A DNA stretch of 64,000 nt, taken from the NCBI RefSeq assembly GCF_030323865.1, contig NZ_CP066362.1, positions 4,154,001-4,218,000 of the forward strand. Reading direction: 5' to 3'. The stretch comes from Pseudarthrobacter defluvii (lineage in GTDB: Bacteria > Actinomycetota > Actinomycetes > Actinomycetales > Micrococcaceae). The stretch's first letter is position 1; every line of letters begins with the position of its first letter. Below the pieces are notes generated by a model that worked only from the letters and a program-made list of their open reading frames with translations, was not told where the DNA came from and did not search any database. The position numbers and the translations under genes are program-made. This document shows positions 17,159 to 26,281 of the stretch, one piece after another.

Positions 17159-18150
17159 GCGCGTTGGAGGGGGCCACCGTCCTGGTCACCGGCGGGGCCG
17201 GCACCATCGGATCCACCCTCGTGGACGCCCTGCTCGACGCCGGTGTGGCCCGGATCGACGTCCTGGACAACCTGGTCCGCGGCCGCCTCGGCAACCTTTC
17301 CGGGGCCCTGGCAACCGGGCAGGTGGACCTGGTGCGCGGCACCATCCAGGACCGGGACCTGGTTCATGATCTCACCAAGGGGAAGGACCTGGTGTTCCAC
17401 CAGGCAGCCATCCGCATCACCCAGTGTGCGGAGGAGCCGCGCCTGGCCCTTGAGGTGCTGGTGGACGGAACCTATAACGTTCTGGAGGCTGCCGCGGAGC
17501 ACAAGGTGGGCAAGCTGGTGGCAGCCTCCAGTGCCTCCGTGTACGGGATGGCCGAGGAGTTTCCCACCCCCGAACGGCACCACCACGCCAACAATGACAC
17601 TTTTTACGGCGCCGCCAAGTCCTTCAACGAGGGCATGGCGCGCAGCTTCCGCGCCATGAGCGGGCTGGACTACGTGATGCTGCGCTACTTCAACGTCTAC
17701 GGGCCCCGGATGGACGTCCACGGCCTGTACACCGAGGTCCTGGTGCGGTGGATGGAGCGGATTATGGACGGGCGGCCGCCGCTGATCTTCGGCGACGGCC
17801 TGCAGACCATGGACTTTGTGCATACCGCGGACGTTGCCCGCGCCAATGTGCTGGCGGCGGCAAGCAGCATCACCGAGGGGGTCTACAACGTGGCCAGCGG
17901 TACGGAAACCAGCCTGCTGGAGATGGCCCAGGCGCTGCTGCGGGTCATGGGTTCCGGGCTTGAGGTGGAACACGGGCCCGCGCGGCAGGTGAACGGTGTA
18001 GTGCGGCGGCTGGCGGATACGTCCGCCGCCGCACGTGATCTCGGTTTTAAGGCCGAGGTGGAACTCGAAGAAGGACTGAGGCAACTGGTCAGCTGGTGGA
18101 TGCCGCTGCGCGACGAGATTGCCGCTGCACGGAAGGTTGGTGCGCCATGA
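17155..18150 (+). CDS. NAD-dependent sugar epimerase/dehydratase (SDR)
   Basis: 331 residues from GTG 17155, which overlaps the upstream stop (GTGA) and has GGAGGGGG just before it. The Rossmann motif TGGAGTIGS is at residues 12-20, the active-site SSASVYG at about 125-131, and the catalytic pair Y151...K155 in YGAAK. The fold and motifs match UDP-glucose 4-epimerase-like and 4,6-dehydratase-like SDRs; which reaction it does cannot be decided here. Its overlap with the Gfo/Idh and aminotransferase genes places it in a sugar-nucleotide pathway feeding the EPS. Confidence 0.93.
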   Translation: MSALEGATVLVTGGAGTIGSTLVDALLDAGVARIDVLDNLVRGRLGNLSGALATGQVDLVRGTIQDRDLVHDLTKGKDLVFHQAAIRITQCAEEPRLALEVLVDGTYNVLEAAAEHKVGKLVAASSASVYGMAEEFPTPERHHHANNDTFYGAAKSFNEGMARSFRAMSGLDYVMLRYFNVYGPRMDVHGLYTEVLVRWMERIMDGRPPLIFGDGLQTMDFVHTADVARANVLAAASSITEGVYNVASGTETSLLEMAQALLRVMGSGLEVEHGPARQVNGVVRRLADTSAAARDLGFKAEVELEEGLRQLVSWWMPLRDEIAAARKVGAP

Positions 18151-19313
18151 CTGCGGAAACATTCCTGACCCGGATCAACGTCATGAAGCCATGGCTTGGG
18201 GAAGAGGAAGCCCGGGCCCTGGCCGAGGTGGTGGCCTCCGGATGGGTGGCGCAGGGTCCCAAGGTGAAGGAGTTTGAGGCGCGCTTTGCCGAAGCCCAGG
18301 ATGCGCGGCACGGTGTGGCCACTTCCAGCTGCACCACGGCGCTGCACCTGGCGCTGGTGGTGGCCGGAATCGGGCCGGGGGACGACGTCGTCGTGCCTTC
18401 CCTGTCCTTCATTGCCACCGCCAACGCCGTGACGTACGTCGGCGCCCGGCCGGTGTTCTGCGACGTGGACCCGGCCACCGGGAATGTGACCGCGGAAACC
18501 ATCCACGCCGCACTCACTTTGGACACCCGGGCCGTGATCGTGGTGGACCAGGGCGGGGTGCCGCTGGACATGGACCCCATCCGCGAGCTGTGCGACCGCC
18601 ACGAGATCACCGTGATCGAGGACGCGGCGTGCGCCGTGGGCTCCACGTACAAAGGCCGGCCGGTGGGTGTGGGCGCGGACGTTGCGGTGTGGTCGTTCCA
18701 TCCGCGCAAGATCCTCACCACCGGCGAGGGCGGCATGCTCACCACCAACCGGGCCGACTGGGCTGCCAGGGCCAGGACGCTGCGGGAGCATTCCATGAGC
18801 ATGTCCGCCGCAGACCGGCATGGCTCGCTGCTCGCGCCGCCGGAGGCCTACCTGGAGGTGGGTTTCAACTACCGCATGACTGACCTGCAGGCCGCCGTCG
18901 GAATCGTCCAGCTTGGCCGGCTGCCCGAAGTCCTGGCGCGGCGCCGGGAGATTGCGGCACGGTACGTGGCCGGCCTCACCCGGGTGCCGGGCCTGCGGCT
19001 GGTGTCGGACCCGCCGTACGGCACCACCAACTTCCAGTCGTTCTGGGTGGAGGTGCTGCCCAGATTTGGAACAACGCGGGACGGGCTGATGGAGAAGCTG
19101 GCCGAAGCGGGCATTTCGGCCCGGCGGGGCATCATGGCAGCGCACAGGCAACCCGCCTACCGATGGCGGGACTCCGGCGGCTCGCTGCTGCAGCACACGG
19201 AACGGCTTAATGACAGGACGCTGATCCTGCCGGTGTACCACGAACTGGACGACGACGGGCTGGGCAGGATCATCAGCACCATTCGGGCTGCGGCACCAGG
19301 AACGCGCACATGA
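18147..19313 (+). CDS. DegT/DnrJ/EryC1-family sugar aminotransferase (first of two)
   Basis: 388 residues from ATG 18147, overlapping the upstream stop as ATGA. The PLP lysine is K188 in SFHPRKILTTGEGG, and the cofactor aspartate lies in VIEDAACAVGS (about D159). The family transfers an amino group from glutamate to a keto-sugar nucleotide. The genes before and after (SDR/oxidoreductase, acetyltransferase) supply the keto sugar and acetylate the amine, as in WbpE/PglE-type pathways. A second paralogue at 22.6 kb suggests that two different amino sugars, or two positions on one sugar, are built. Confidence 0.94.
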   Translation: MTAETFLTRINVMKPWLGEEEARALAEVVASGWVAQGPKVKEFEARFAEAQDARHGVATSSCTTALHLALVVAGIGPGDDVVVPSLSFIATANAVTYVGARPVFCDVDPATGNVTAETIHAALTLDTRAVIVVDQGGVPLDMDPIRELCDRHEITVIEDAACAVGSTYKGRPVGVGADVAVWSFHPRKILTTGEGGMLTTNRADWAARARTLREHSMSMSAADRHGSLLAPPEAYLEVGFNYRMTDLQAAVGIVQLGRLPEVLARRREIAARYVAGLTRVPGLRLVSDPPYGTTNFQSFWVEVLPRFGTTRDGLMEKLAEAGISARRGIMAAHRQPAYRWRDSGGSLLQHTERLNDRTLILPVYHELDDDGLGRIISTIRAAAPGTRT

Positions 19314-19969
19314 GTGAGCTGATCCTCATAGCGGCCAGTGGCCTGGCCCGCGAGGTCCTGGCGATGGTGCGCAGCAGCGGGCAGTACGACGTCGTGGGCT
19401 TGCTTGATGACGACAAGGAAATGGCGGGGGTCAGCGTGGACGGCGCCCCCGTGTTGGGGACCATTGACGACGCTGCCAGGTACACGAACGCGTTCGTGCT
19501 GGTGTGCATCGGCTCGGGCCGGGCGCGGGAATCCGTGGTGGAACGCCTGACGGCGCTGGGCCTCACCGAAGCCCGCTACGCCACCGCTATCGACCCTTCG
19601 GTCCAGTACCCGGAAGGGTGCCGGGTGGGCCGGGGCAGCATCCTGCTCCGCAATGTCACGCTCACCGCGTCCGTCACGCTGGGCGCGCACGTGGTTGCCA
19701 TGCCGTCCGTGACGTTCACCCACGACGACGACGTGGCGGACTTTGCGACGTTCGCTGCGGGAGTGTCGCTGGGCGGCGGAGTCCGGATTGGCCGGGCAGC
19801 CTACCTGGGCATGAACGCCAGTGTCCGCGAACGGACGTCCGTGGGCGCCTACGCGACGGTGGGTATGGGGGCAGCGGTCCTGAGCAACGTCCCCGACGGC
19901 GAGACCTGGGTTGGCGTGCCCGCACACGAAATCGACGGGGACGGCTTCCGGATTGGGGGGATGTCATGA
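19310..19969 (+). CDS. Sugar O/N-acetyltransferase, PglD/NeuD-like hexapeptide-repeat protein
   Basis: 219 residues. ATG at 19310 overlaps the aminotransferase stop (ATGA). An N-terminal PglD-like subdomain (LILIAASGLAREVLAMV, VVGLLDDD) binds the nucleotide sugar, and the C-terminal half shows left-handed beta-helix repeats (for example VTLGAHVVAMPSVTF, VRIGRAAYLGMNASV, SVGAYATVGMGAAVL) that bind acetyl-CoA. Members of this family N-acetylate amino-sugar nucleotides. Tight coupling to the aminotransferase gene supports that reaction here. Product identity is not decided. Confidence 0.92.
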   Translation: MSELILIAASGLAREVLAMVRSSGQYDVVGLLDDDKEMAGVSVDGAPVLGTIDDAARYTNAFVLVCIGSGRARESVVERLTALGLTEARYATAIDPSVQYPEGCRVGRGSILLRNVTLTASVTLGAHVVAMPSVTFTHDDDVADFATFAAGVSLGGGVRIGRAAYLGMNASVRERTSVGAYATVGMGAAVLSNVPDGETWVGVPAHEIDGDGFRIGGMS

Positions 19970-21048
19970 GGGTTTCATGGCCTCGGGAAGCCAATGATGC
20001 AGCAACTGTCACCGTCGTCGTTCCCTGTTACAACTACGGCCACTATCTCCCGCAGGTGGTGCATAGCGTACTGACGCAGAAACGCGTTGCTCCAAGGGTC
20101 ATCATTGTCGACGACGCCTCACCTGATGGGTCCGTGGAGGTGGCAAATGCCCTCGCCGACGACGACTCCAGAATCAGTGTGGTTTCCCACGCAAAGAACA
20201 TGGGCCACATCGCCACCTACAACGATGGCCTCGCGAGGGTGGAGACCGAATTCGTTACGCTCGTGTCAGCAGACGACATCGTCGCTACTGGAGCCCTGTC
20301 CAGGGCTACCGACCTGATGAGGGCCTATCCCCGCGTGGGCCTGGTTTATGGCTTGCCAACCGAATTCCGTGGCGACCCCAAACCTTCCTGGGAAGAAGAT
20401 GGCGCACGGCGCAGCAACTGGACCATCTGGCGAGGCAAAGAATGGCTCCTATGGTCCTGCCTGCGGGGACGGAATTTCATTTTTTCGCCGGAAGTGGTGA
20501 TGCGTACCTCCGCCATGCGGCAAGTGGGCCCCTACAACAAGGATCTCCCCCACTCAGCGGATTTCGAGTATTGGCTTCGGACCGCAGCCGATTGGGACAT
20601 CGGCAGAATCAACGGTCCATCCCAGGCGTACTACCGGGTTCATGGGAAGAACATGCACATCACCACCTACAGCACCCTTCAAATCGACTTGGAGCACAGG
20701 CTTGCCGCATTCCGGGTGCTGGCCACCGCGGAGGTCACCCGTCGACTGCCCAATGGAGACCGCTTCCTTGAACTCGCCATGCGGGGAATCTGCCGGGAAG
20801 CTCTCCTTCTGGCTGAGCGGAACCTGGACAGCGGGGGACCAACCGGCACTTCCCTCGAGTTCCTTGAAGTGGCCGTTGCCGCCTACCCTGCCGCAGCCGA
20901 GACCCTACGCGGCCGCACCCTCAGCTACCGACTCCGGCGGGCCTTGGCCGGAGCAGCGCCCACAGGCTTCCAGAACTTCACGGAAAGCTACCGGCACCAA
21001 CTAAACCGCGCACGTTGGGTTGCCTGGCGCAAAGTAGGCATCTCATGA
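19966..21048 (+). CDS. GT2 family glycosyltransferase
   Basis: 360 residues from ATG 19966, which overlaps the acetyltransferase stop and has a G-rich ribosome site. The frame is open further upstream but only as an out-of-frame shadow of the acetyltransferase. The GT2 core is VTVVVPCYNYGHYL, VIIVDDASPDGS, the MGHIATYNDGL acceptor region and SADDIV as metal site. C-terminal residues about 230-360 are helical and unassigned. It lies between sugar-nucleotide genes and the flippase and should add one residue to the EPS repeat. Confidence 0.9.
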   Translation: MRVSWPREANDAATVTVVVPCYNYGHYLPQVVHSVLTQKRVAPRVIIVDDASPDGSVEVANALADDDSRISVVSHAKNMGHIATYNDGLARVETEFVTLVSADDIVATGALSRATDLMRAYPRVGLVYGLPTEFRGDPKPSWEEDGARRSNWTIWRGKEWLLWSCLRGRNFIFSPEVVMRTSAMRQVGPYNKDLPHSADFEYWLRTAADWDIGRINGPSQAYYRVHGKNMHITTYSTLQIDLEHRLAAFRVLATAEVTRRLPNGDRFLELAMRGICREALLLAERNLDSGGPTGTSLEFLEVAVAAYPAAAETLRGRTLSYRLRRALAGAAPTGFQNFTESYRHQLNRARWVAWRKVGIS

Positions 21049-22580
21049 GCACGGAGCAGGCGAAAGCGGGTCCGGTCCAAGCGGTCAAGGCGGGATTGAA
21101 GGGAGGGCTTGCCTGGGGCGCTGCTGGAGTAGTGGCCGGCAGGGCACTGCAGTTCCTCACGATGCTTGTCCTGGCCCGGATATTGGCCCCTGAGCACTTT
21201 GGCGCCCTGGCTGTCGCGCAGGTTATCCAAACCATTGCGATCAATGTGACGGAACTGGGTGCCACCGCAGCGCTGGCACGCGCTGATCGCGATCCACGTG
21301 AGATTGCACCCACAATCCTGACATTGGGAGTGGCAACGAGTGCGGTGATCACGGGAGCGGTCATCTTCTTTGCGCCAACCTTGGCCGCGGTCCTTGGTGA
21401 TCCCGGCGCTTCCGGAGTCATTCAAATCCTCTCCATCACCATTCTCCTGTCAGGGTGCTCGGGCGTGCCAGCGGCCATGGTCTGGCGCGAGTACCTCCAG
21501 CGGCCACGTGCGTTCGTGGAAATTGCGGGAGCTGTATTGACTCTTGCGGTGGCGATCCCGATGGCAAAGAACGGCTTGGGGGCCTACGCCCTTGTTTGGT
21601 CACGTGTAGCCGGGCAATTACTGACCACGGCCGGATATTGGGTTATTACCCCAGTCCGGTTCCGTCCCGGCTTTGATCGGCTTGCCGCAGGTTATGTCCT
21701 CCGCCTCGGGATGCCTTTGGCGCTGGCAAATCTCGTTGTCTTCGCCACCTTGAATTTGGACTACGTCATCGTGGGCCGGCAATTGGGTCCTGCCCAGCTG
21801 GGTGTCTATCTTCTGGCATTCAGCCTTGCCAACCTGCCGAGCAGCTTGATTACCGCAATGATCCGAACGGTCGCATTACCTACTTTCGGCCGCCTGCATA
21901 AAGCGGGGCTCCTCGATCGGGCGGCACCGGATGTCCTGGGGTTGACCGCATACCTGGCCATGCCGATATCCGCCTTGCTGGTGGGACTGGCAGGTCCGCT
22001 CGTCGAGGTGTTCTACGGCAGCACCTGGCAAGGCGCTCCAGCTGCCATGGTCGGGCTGGGCATATTTGGAGCGGGGAGGATCGTATCGGAAATCCTTGCC
22101 GATTTATGCGTAGGAGGCGGCCGCACAACCGGCCTGTTCTGGGTGCAAATGCTTTGGCTGGCCTGCCTCTTCCCAGCCCTTCTGGTGGGTGTCACCTATA
22201 CGGGCGTGAGCGGTGCAGGTGCAGCCCACGCCATAGTGATTTGGATAGCAGTCCTCCCTGTCTACTTCTTCCTCGTAGGCCGGATTGTCAAAGTGTCGGT
22301 CAAGCGAATGCTTGCGCCATCCGTCACTCCGCTTTTTGCGGCCATAGGGACGGGTGCCATCGGTTGTCTCGCCGCTCAGTGGATCACCCCGCCGTTCCTC
22401 GCTCTTGCCTCGGGTTGCCTCGCTGGCACTGTGTTGTACCTGGCGCTGACCCTCCGCGCCGCCAAGCGAACGTACCTGCGATTGAAGCAGTTGAGCGACG
22501 CAGGCGCGGAAAAGGGTGAAAGGGCCGAAATCGATCCGGCCACCCCACCCGTGACGACAACAACCTCCCAGACAACCTAA
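21045..22580 (+). CDS. Wzx-like polysaccharide flippase (MOP superfamily)
   Basis: 511 residues, ATG 21045 overlapping the upstream stop (ATGA). The protein has about twelve to fourteen hydrophobic segments with the N-terminal pattern GGLAWGAAGVVAGRALQFLTMLVLARILAPEHFG that marks polysaccharide_synt-type exporters. The C-terminal tail is charged. Flippases of this family turn undecaprenyl-linked repeat units across the membrane. With the initiating transferase, a polymerase at 31 kb and the Wzz/kinase at 26 kb, it completes a Wzx/Wzy-type set. Substrate cannot be predicted. Confidence 0.9.
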   Translation: MSTEQAKAGPVQAVKAGLKGGLAWGAAGVVAGRALQFLTMLVLARILAPEHFGALAVAQVIQTIAINVTELGATAALARADRDPREIAPTILTLGVATSAVITGAVIFFAPTLAAVLGDPGASGVIQILSITILLSGCSGVPAAMVWREYLQRPRAFVEIAGAVLTLAVAIPMAKNGLGAYALVWSRVAGQLLTTAGYWVITPVRFRPGFDRLAAGYVLRLGMPLALANLVVFATLNLDYVIVGRQLGPAQLGVYLLAFSLANLPSSLITAMIRTVALPTFGRLHKAGLLDRAAPDVLGLTAYLAMPISALLVGLAGPLVEVFYGSTWQGAPAAMVGLGIFGAGRIVSEILADLCVGGGRTTGLFWVQMLWLACLFPALLVGVTYTGVSGAGAAHAIVIWIAVLPVYFFLVGRIVKVSVKRMLAPSVTPLFAAIGTGAIGCLAAQWITPPFLALASGCLAGTVLYLALTLRAAKRTYLRLKQLSDAGAEKGERAEIDPATPPVTTTTSQTT

Positions 22581-22591
22581 AGGAGCTCGAA

Positions 22592-23725
22592 TTGACCCAT
22601 CCTGAACAAATCCGTGTGCCTCTGGTTGATATCCCGGCGCAGCAGGAGGAGATCCGGGAGGAACTGGAACCCCAACTGATGGATATTATGGCGCGGGCTG
22701 CCTTCGTAGGCGGCAAAGAGGTGGAGCTGTTCGAGCAGCAGTACGCGGACTTTCTCGGCGCAAGGCACTGCATCGGCTCTGCCAACGGAACTGACGCGCT
22801 GGAAATGGCGCTAAGCGCGGCCGGTGTAAAACCCGGGCAGGAAGTTATCGTCCCGGCCAACACTTTCATAGCAACCGTAGAGGCGGTTCTCAGAACCGGC
22901 GCGCGCCCAGTGCTGGCTGATGTAGACGAAGAGTACTTGCTGCTGGATCCGGAATCGGTGCGGAAGTCGATAACGGACAAGACAGCTGCCATCATCCCGG
23001 TGCACCTCTTCGGGCAGGTAGCCCCGGTTGAGCGACTGGAGCCAATAGCGGAAGAATGCGGCGCTGTCATCATCGAAGATGCGGCGCAAGCTCAAGGGGC
23101 CACCAGGTTCAACAAGGCCGCGGGTACGCTCGGGCACTTGGCGGCCACCAGCTTCTATCCGGGCAAGAATCTGGGAGCCGCGGGGGATGCTGGGGCTGTC
23201 ACCACAGACGATGATGCAGCAGCCCGGCATGTGCGGCTCCTTGGTTCCCATGGGAGTGAACACAAGTATCGGCATGAGATCATGGGCCGCAATTCCCGCC
23301 TCGATACTGTTCAGGCCGCTGTACTTTCCTGCAAGTTGCGGCGCTTGGCCGGGTGGAATGAATTGCGCCGCGAGGCGGCCATGAACTACCAGCAACTCTT
23401 GGCGGACATCGAGGAACTGCGACTGCCAACGTCAGCTCCTGGAAATTCAGACGTCTGGCACCTGTTCGTCATCCGTTTGGCGAATCGGGACCGTGTCGCG
23501 GACCAACTGCATGGCGCCGGGGTCTCCACCGCAGTCCATTACCCGGTACCCCTCCATCAGACGAGTGCCTGGAAGAGGTTGGATCTGCCCCCCGTGCACG
23601 CCCCAATCGCCGAGTCGGCAGCACAACAGATCCTGTCGATCCCGCTGTATCCCCATATTTCGCTGCAACAGCAACAGCATGTGACGAGGGCGTTGAAGAG
23701 TGCGCTGGCAAGGAGGTCGAATTGA
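22592..23725 (+). CDS. DegT/DnrJ/EryC1-family sugar aminotransferase (second of two), TTG start
   Basis: 377 residues. The start is TTG at 22592: AAAGGAG (22579-22585) lies 6 nt before it, and no ATG or GTG with a better site is present. PLP lysine is K192 in SFYPGKNLGAAGDAG; IIEDAAQAQGA holds the cofactor aspartate. It is clearly a different subgroup from the first DegT enzyme, with the FYPGKNLG motif seen in enzymes of dTDP-3-keto or UDP-4-keto sugars (DesV/WecE/FdtB-like). It should aminate a keto-sugar nucleotide for the EPS. Confidence 0.94.
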   Translation: MTHPEQIRVPLVDIPAQQEEIREELEPQLMDIMARAAFVGGKEVELFEQQYADFLGARHCIGSANGTDALEMALSAAGVKPGQEVIVPANTFIATVEAVLRTGARPVLADVDEEYLLLDPESVRKSITDKTAAIIPVHLFGQVAPVERLEPIAEECGAVIIEDAAQAQGATRFNKAAGTLGHLAATSFYPGKNLGAAGDAGAVTTDDDAAARHVRLLGSHGSEHKYRHEIMGRNSRLDTVQAAVLSCKLRRLAGWNELRREAAMNYQQLLADIEELRLPTSAPGNSDVWHLFVIRLANRDRVADQLHGAGVSTAVHYPVPLHQTSAWKRLDLPPVHAPIAESAAQQILSIPLYPHISLQQQQHVTRALKSALARRSN

Positions 23726-24945
23726 CTCGAATGAGTCTGGGCGAGGTTATATCGAGAACAGGATCGCGCGGTCTGGCGGATACCTCGCGCCGGGTAGTAC
23801 GCCGCCTTTACGGCGAACTGGATGCCCGCATGGGGATCCAGTCTCTCAACTTTCCTCTGGATGCAGGGGACGTATCCAGTTCAACCAGTATGAGCACTGG
23901 AACGCCAAACACTTGCGAGGGACCAATGCATATTGGTTGGCTCATAACGCCACCCATCCCAGGTGCCGGAGGCCATACGACCTTCTTCCGTATGGTGCGG
24001 GGGATGGAAGAGCGGGGCCACCGCTGCACGATTCTGGTTTACAACCGGAATGACGGGGCGATGGAAAGGCACCGCTCGGTCATCAGGAACCACTGGCCCG
24101 GCCTGGCGGCTGACATCCATCCTGTCCCGGTGAGCTTGGATGGCCTTGACGCATGTGTCGCCAGTTCATGGGAAACCGCTCATGTGCTAGCCGCCCGTAT
24201 GCCCCGGCGAGGGGGCCCTTCACCCCACTACTTTATCCAGGATTTCGAGCCATACTTCCACCCTCGCGGTTCGCTTTATGCACTTGCCGAGGACAGCTAC
24301 CGCTTCGGTTTCAACTTGATGGCCCTTGGACCGATGGTGGCGGAGGTATTGAAACGGGAGGTCGGCGTCCGGTCAAAGATCCTGCCCTTTGGTAGTGATG
24401 TAGGTACCTACCGGCTCACCAACACCACTGGGCGCTCCGGTGTCGTATTTTTCGCGAAACCCGAGGCTGAACGCCGAGGGTACGATATGGGCCGCCTGGC
24501 ATTGCAGCAATTCCATCGAATGCACCCGCGGCAGGAGATCCACGTTTACGGAGCACGGGTCACGGGATGGGGCGTTCCTGTCCGGCAGCACGGAAGAATT
24601 TCTCCCCGGGAACTCAACGAACTGTATAACCGGACCATTTCAGGGCTTGCCCTGAGCTTCACAAACATCACCCTGGTAGCAGCGGAAATGCTGGCAGCCG
24701 GCAACGTCCCGGTCCTCAATGATGACCAGTCATCCCGTGCGGTCCTCACCAATCCGGAGGCGGTATGGGCTGCAGCCAACCCAGCAATATTGGCAAAAAC
24801 CCTCAGTGACGTCGTCACGGCCGAGGATGCAGCCGAACGATCCGCGAGAGCCGCCTCCCACCGCGAACACACGTGGGCAGAAACCCAGGCCAGTTTTGCG
24901 GCCGCGTTGACTGGCTACGAGCTCAGCTCATTGGGCTCCTACTGA
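23722..24945 (+). CDS. GT4-like glycosyltransferase (WsaF/rhamnan-synthesis type), TTG start
   Basis: 407 residues from TTG 23722, overlapping the upstream stop (TTGA) and preceded by AAGGAGG (23710-23716). After about 65 poorly conserved residues, the GT-B fold starts at MHIGWLITPPIPGAGGHTTFFRMVRGMEERGH. The C-terminal half shows GVVFFAKPEAERRGYDMG and the donor-site region LSFTNITLVAAEMLAAGNVPV. This pattern fits WsaF-like rhamnosyltransferases, although the donor is not proven. The initiation region nearly repeats that of the gene before it. Confidence 0.85.
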   Translation: MTRMSLGEVISRTGSRGLADTSRRVVRRLYGELDARMGIQSLNFPLDAGDVSSSTSMSTGTPNTCEGPMHIGWLITPPIPGAGGHTTFFRMVRGMEERGHRCTILVYNRNDGAMERHRSVIRNHWPGLAADIHPVPVSLDGLDACVASSWETAHVLAARMPRRGGPSPHYFIQDFEPYFHPRGSLYALAEDSYRFGFNLMALGPMVAEVLKREVGVRSKILPFGSDVGTYRLTNTTGRSGVVFFAKPEAERRGYDMGRLALQQFHRMHPRQEIHVYGARVTGWGVPVRQHGRISPRELNELYNRTISGLALSFTNITLVAAEMLAAGNVPVLNDDQSSRAVLTNPEAVWAAANPAILAKTLSDVVTAEDAAERSARAASHREHTWAETQASFAAALTGYELSSLGSY

Positions 24946-24993
24946 CTTCGGGGTCAGTGGGACTTCACGAATCGCATACCAGAGGAGAACAAG

Positions 24994-26097
24994 GTGCGTA
25001 TGCCCACAGCTTTTTCGTGGTTGTCGACCCCCTTTTCCGTCCAGACGCCAGTGCCGGCTTCCACCATTGCGTCAAAGGCGCCCTCACCCCAGCAGGGACT
25101 GCAGTACGTTCCCGCCCTGGACGGCCTGCGGGCTGTCGCCATCCTGCTTGTCCTGGTGCACCACGGTCTCCAGCCACTGCCATTTGCAGGTTTCCTGGGC
25201 GTTGACATCTTCTTTGCTTTGTCCGGGTTCCTCATTACGACGATATTGCTCGCGGAACTTAACCGCTATGACCGCATCCGGTTAGGCCTCTTCTACTGGC
25301 GCAGGGCTGTCCGCCTGTACCCCGCGCTACTGATAGCCATCGTGGCCATTCTTCCTTTCGGGTTACTCATCCGGGGCAGCAAGCATCTCTTTGAGGTCGC
25401 CCTCGCCGCAACGTACCTGACGCCGGTGGCAGGCCAGTTCTTCGGCAAGTCGGGGCTTACCTGGCTTCAAACCTGGAGCCTCGGAATTGAGGAAATTTTC
25501 TACCTGATATGGCCATTCACGCTGATACTCCTGTTTTCGCGCCGCGTCCCCGGAAAATGGATCGTCTCCCTGGCCCTTGGGCTCATTCTGGACGGCGCAC
25601 AGATTGTGCTCGCCTCCACCGGGCAGGACGCGAGCTACTTCCTCCGCGCCGGCGGCCTGTTCCTCGGATGCAGCTTCGCCCTGTGGCTCGCGGAGCATAG
25701 GGACGCCCATTTCGCCCCGTCGTGGGGATATGCCGGCGCACTGACCATAGCCTTCGGGGTGGTCACAGCCGGATTCTGGCCCGCGTTCAGTTCCCTGGCC
25801 TACATTGCGGCTGCGGCGGGAACCGTCGCAGCGATTGCTTCCATCGTGGCCGGTCCCGGGAACGCGTTTGCTTTGAAGTCCGTCCTTTCCGTTCCGCCCG
25901 TCGTTTACGTAGGAAAGATCAGTTACGAGCTGTACATCTGGCACTATCCGATGGCAATTCTCTTCATGCTCGCCGCCGGGACGGACCAACTCATCAACGT
26001 TGGTTGGTACGCCATACCGGGAAGCGCTGTTCTGGCAGTCATCACACACCATGCCCTCGTCAGGCCTGCCGCCAGATGGAAGAAGAGATTTTCCTAA
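24994..26097 (+). CDS. Acyltransferase 3 family (OafA-like) membrane O-acyltransferase
   Basis: 367 residues from GTG 24994 with GAGGAG 6 nt upstream. The family signature YVPALDGLRAVAILLVLVHH gives the catalytic-type histidine in the first membrane segment; GVDIFFALSGFLITTIL, FYWRRAVRLYPALL and TWSLGIEEIFYLIWP follow. About ten membrane segments are seen. This family adds acetyl or similar groups to surface sugars using a cytoplasmic acyl donor. Within the EPS run it should O-acylate the repeat unit. It ends 41 bp before the start of promoter B. Confidence 0.92.
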   Translation: MRMPTAFSWLSTPFSVQTPVPASTIASKAPSPQQGLQYVPALDGLRAVAILLVLVHHGLQPLPFAGFLGVDIFFALSGFLITTILLAELNRYDRIRLGLFYWRRAVRLYPALLIAIVAILPFGLLIRGSKHLFEVALAATYLTPVAGQFFGKSGLTWLQTWSLGIEEIFYLIWPFTLILLFSRRVPGKWIVSLALGLILDGAQIVLASTGQDASYFLRAGGLFLGCSFALWLAEHRDAHFAPSWGYAGALTIAFGVVTAGFWPAFSSLAYIAAAAGTVAAIASIVAGPGNAFALKSVLSVPPVVYVGKISYELYIWHYPMAILFMLAAGTDQLINVGWYAIPGSAVLAVITHHALVRPAARWKKRFS

Positions 26098-26137
26098 ACG
26101 AAAAGCGCCAAAGGGCTGACCACAGCCGCGGAGGTCC

Positions 26138-26219
26138 GCAGTTTCCACACTGTTGCAGGACAGGGCCCACAAAGGCCTAACCGGTTCATCCCGACGACAA
26201 GCAGCGCCGGGCTAATTTT
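26138..26219 (+). promoter_or_regulatory. EPS promoter B: same three-element module upstream of the Wzz/kinase gene
   Basis: GCAGTTTCCACA (26138-26149), CCCACAAAGG (26166-26175) and GGCTAATTTT (26210-26219) repeat the layout of promoter A with the same 28 and 44 bp steps. TAATTT fits a -10 box, placing the transcription start near 26226. The sequences between the boxes differ, which argues against a simple recent duplication and for selection on the boxes. It would give the last part of the rightward run its own regulated promoter. Confidence 0.7.
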
Positions 26220-26281
26220 TCTCCAAGGCCGATGGGTCCACCCGTGCGGAGGTGCTCCACGGAAAGGGAAGGAACGACGTC

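Noticed and set aside
19504..19965. Upstream extension of the GT2 gene that starts at 19966
   Set aside because: It is Arg/Pro/Gly-rich shadow of the acetyltransferase frame; the ATG at 19966 has the stop-start overlap and ribosome site.
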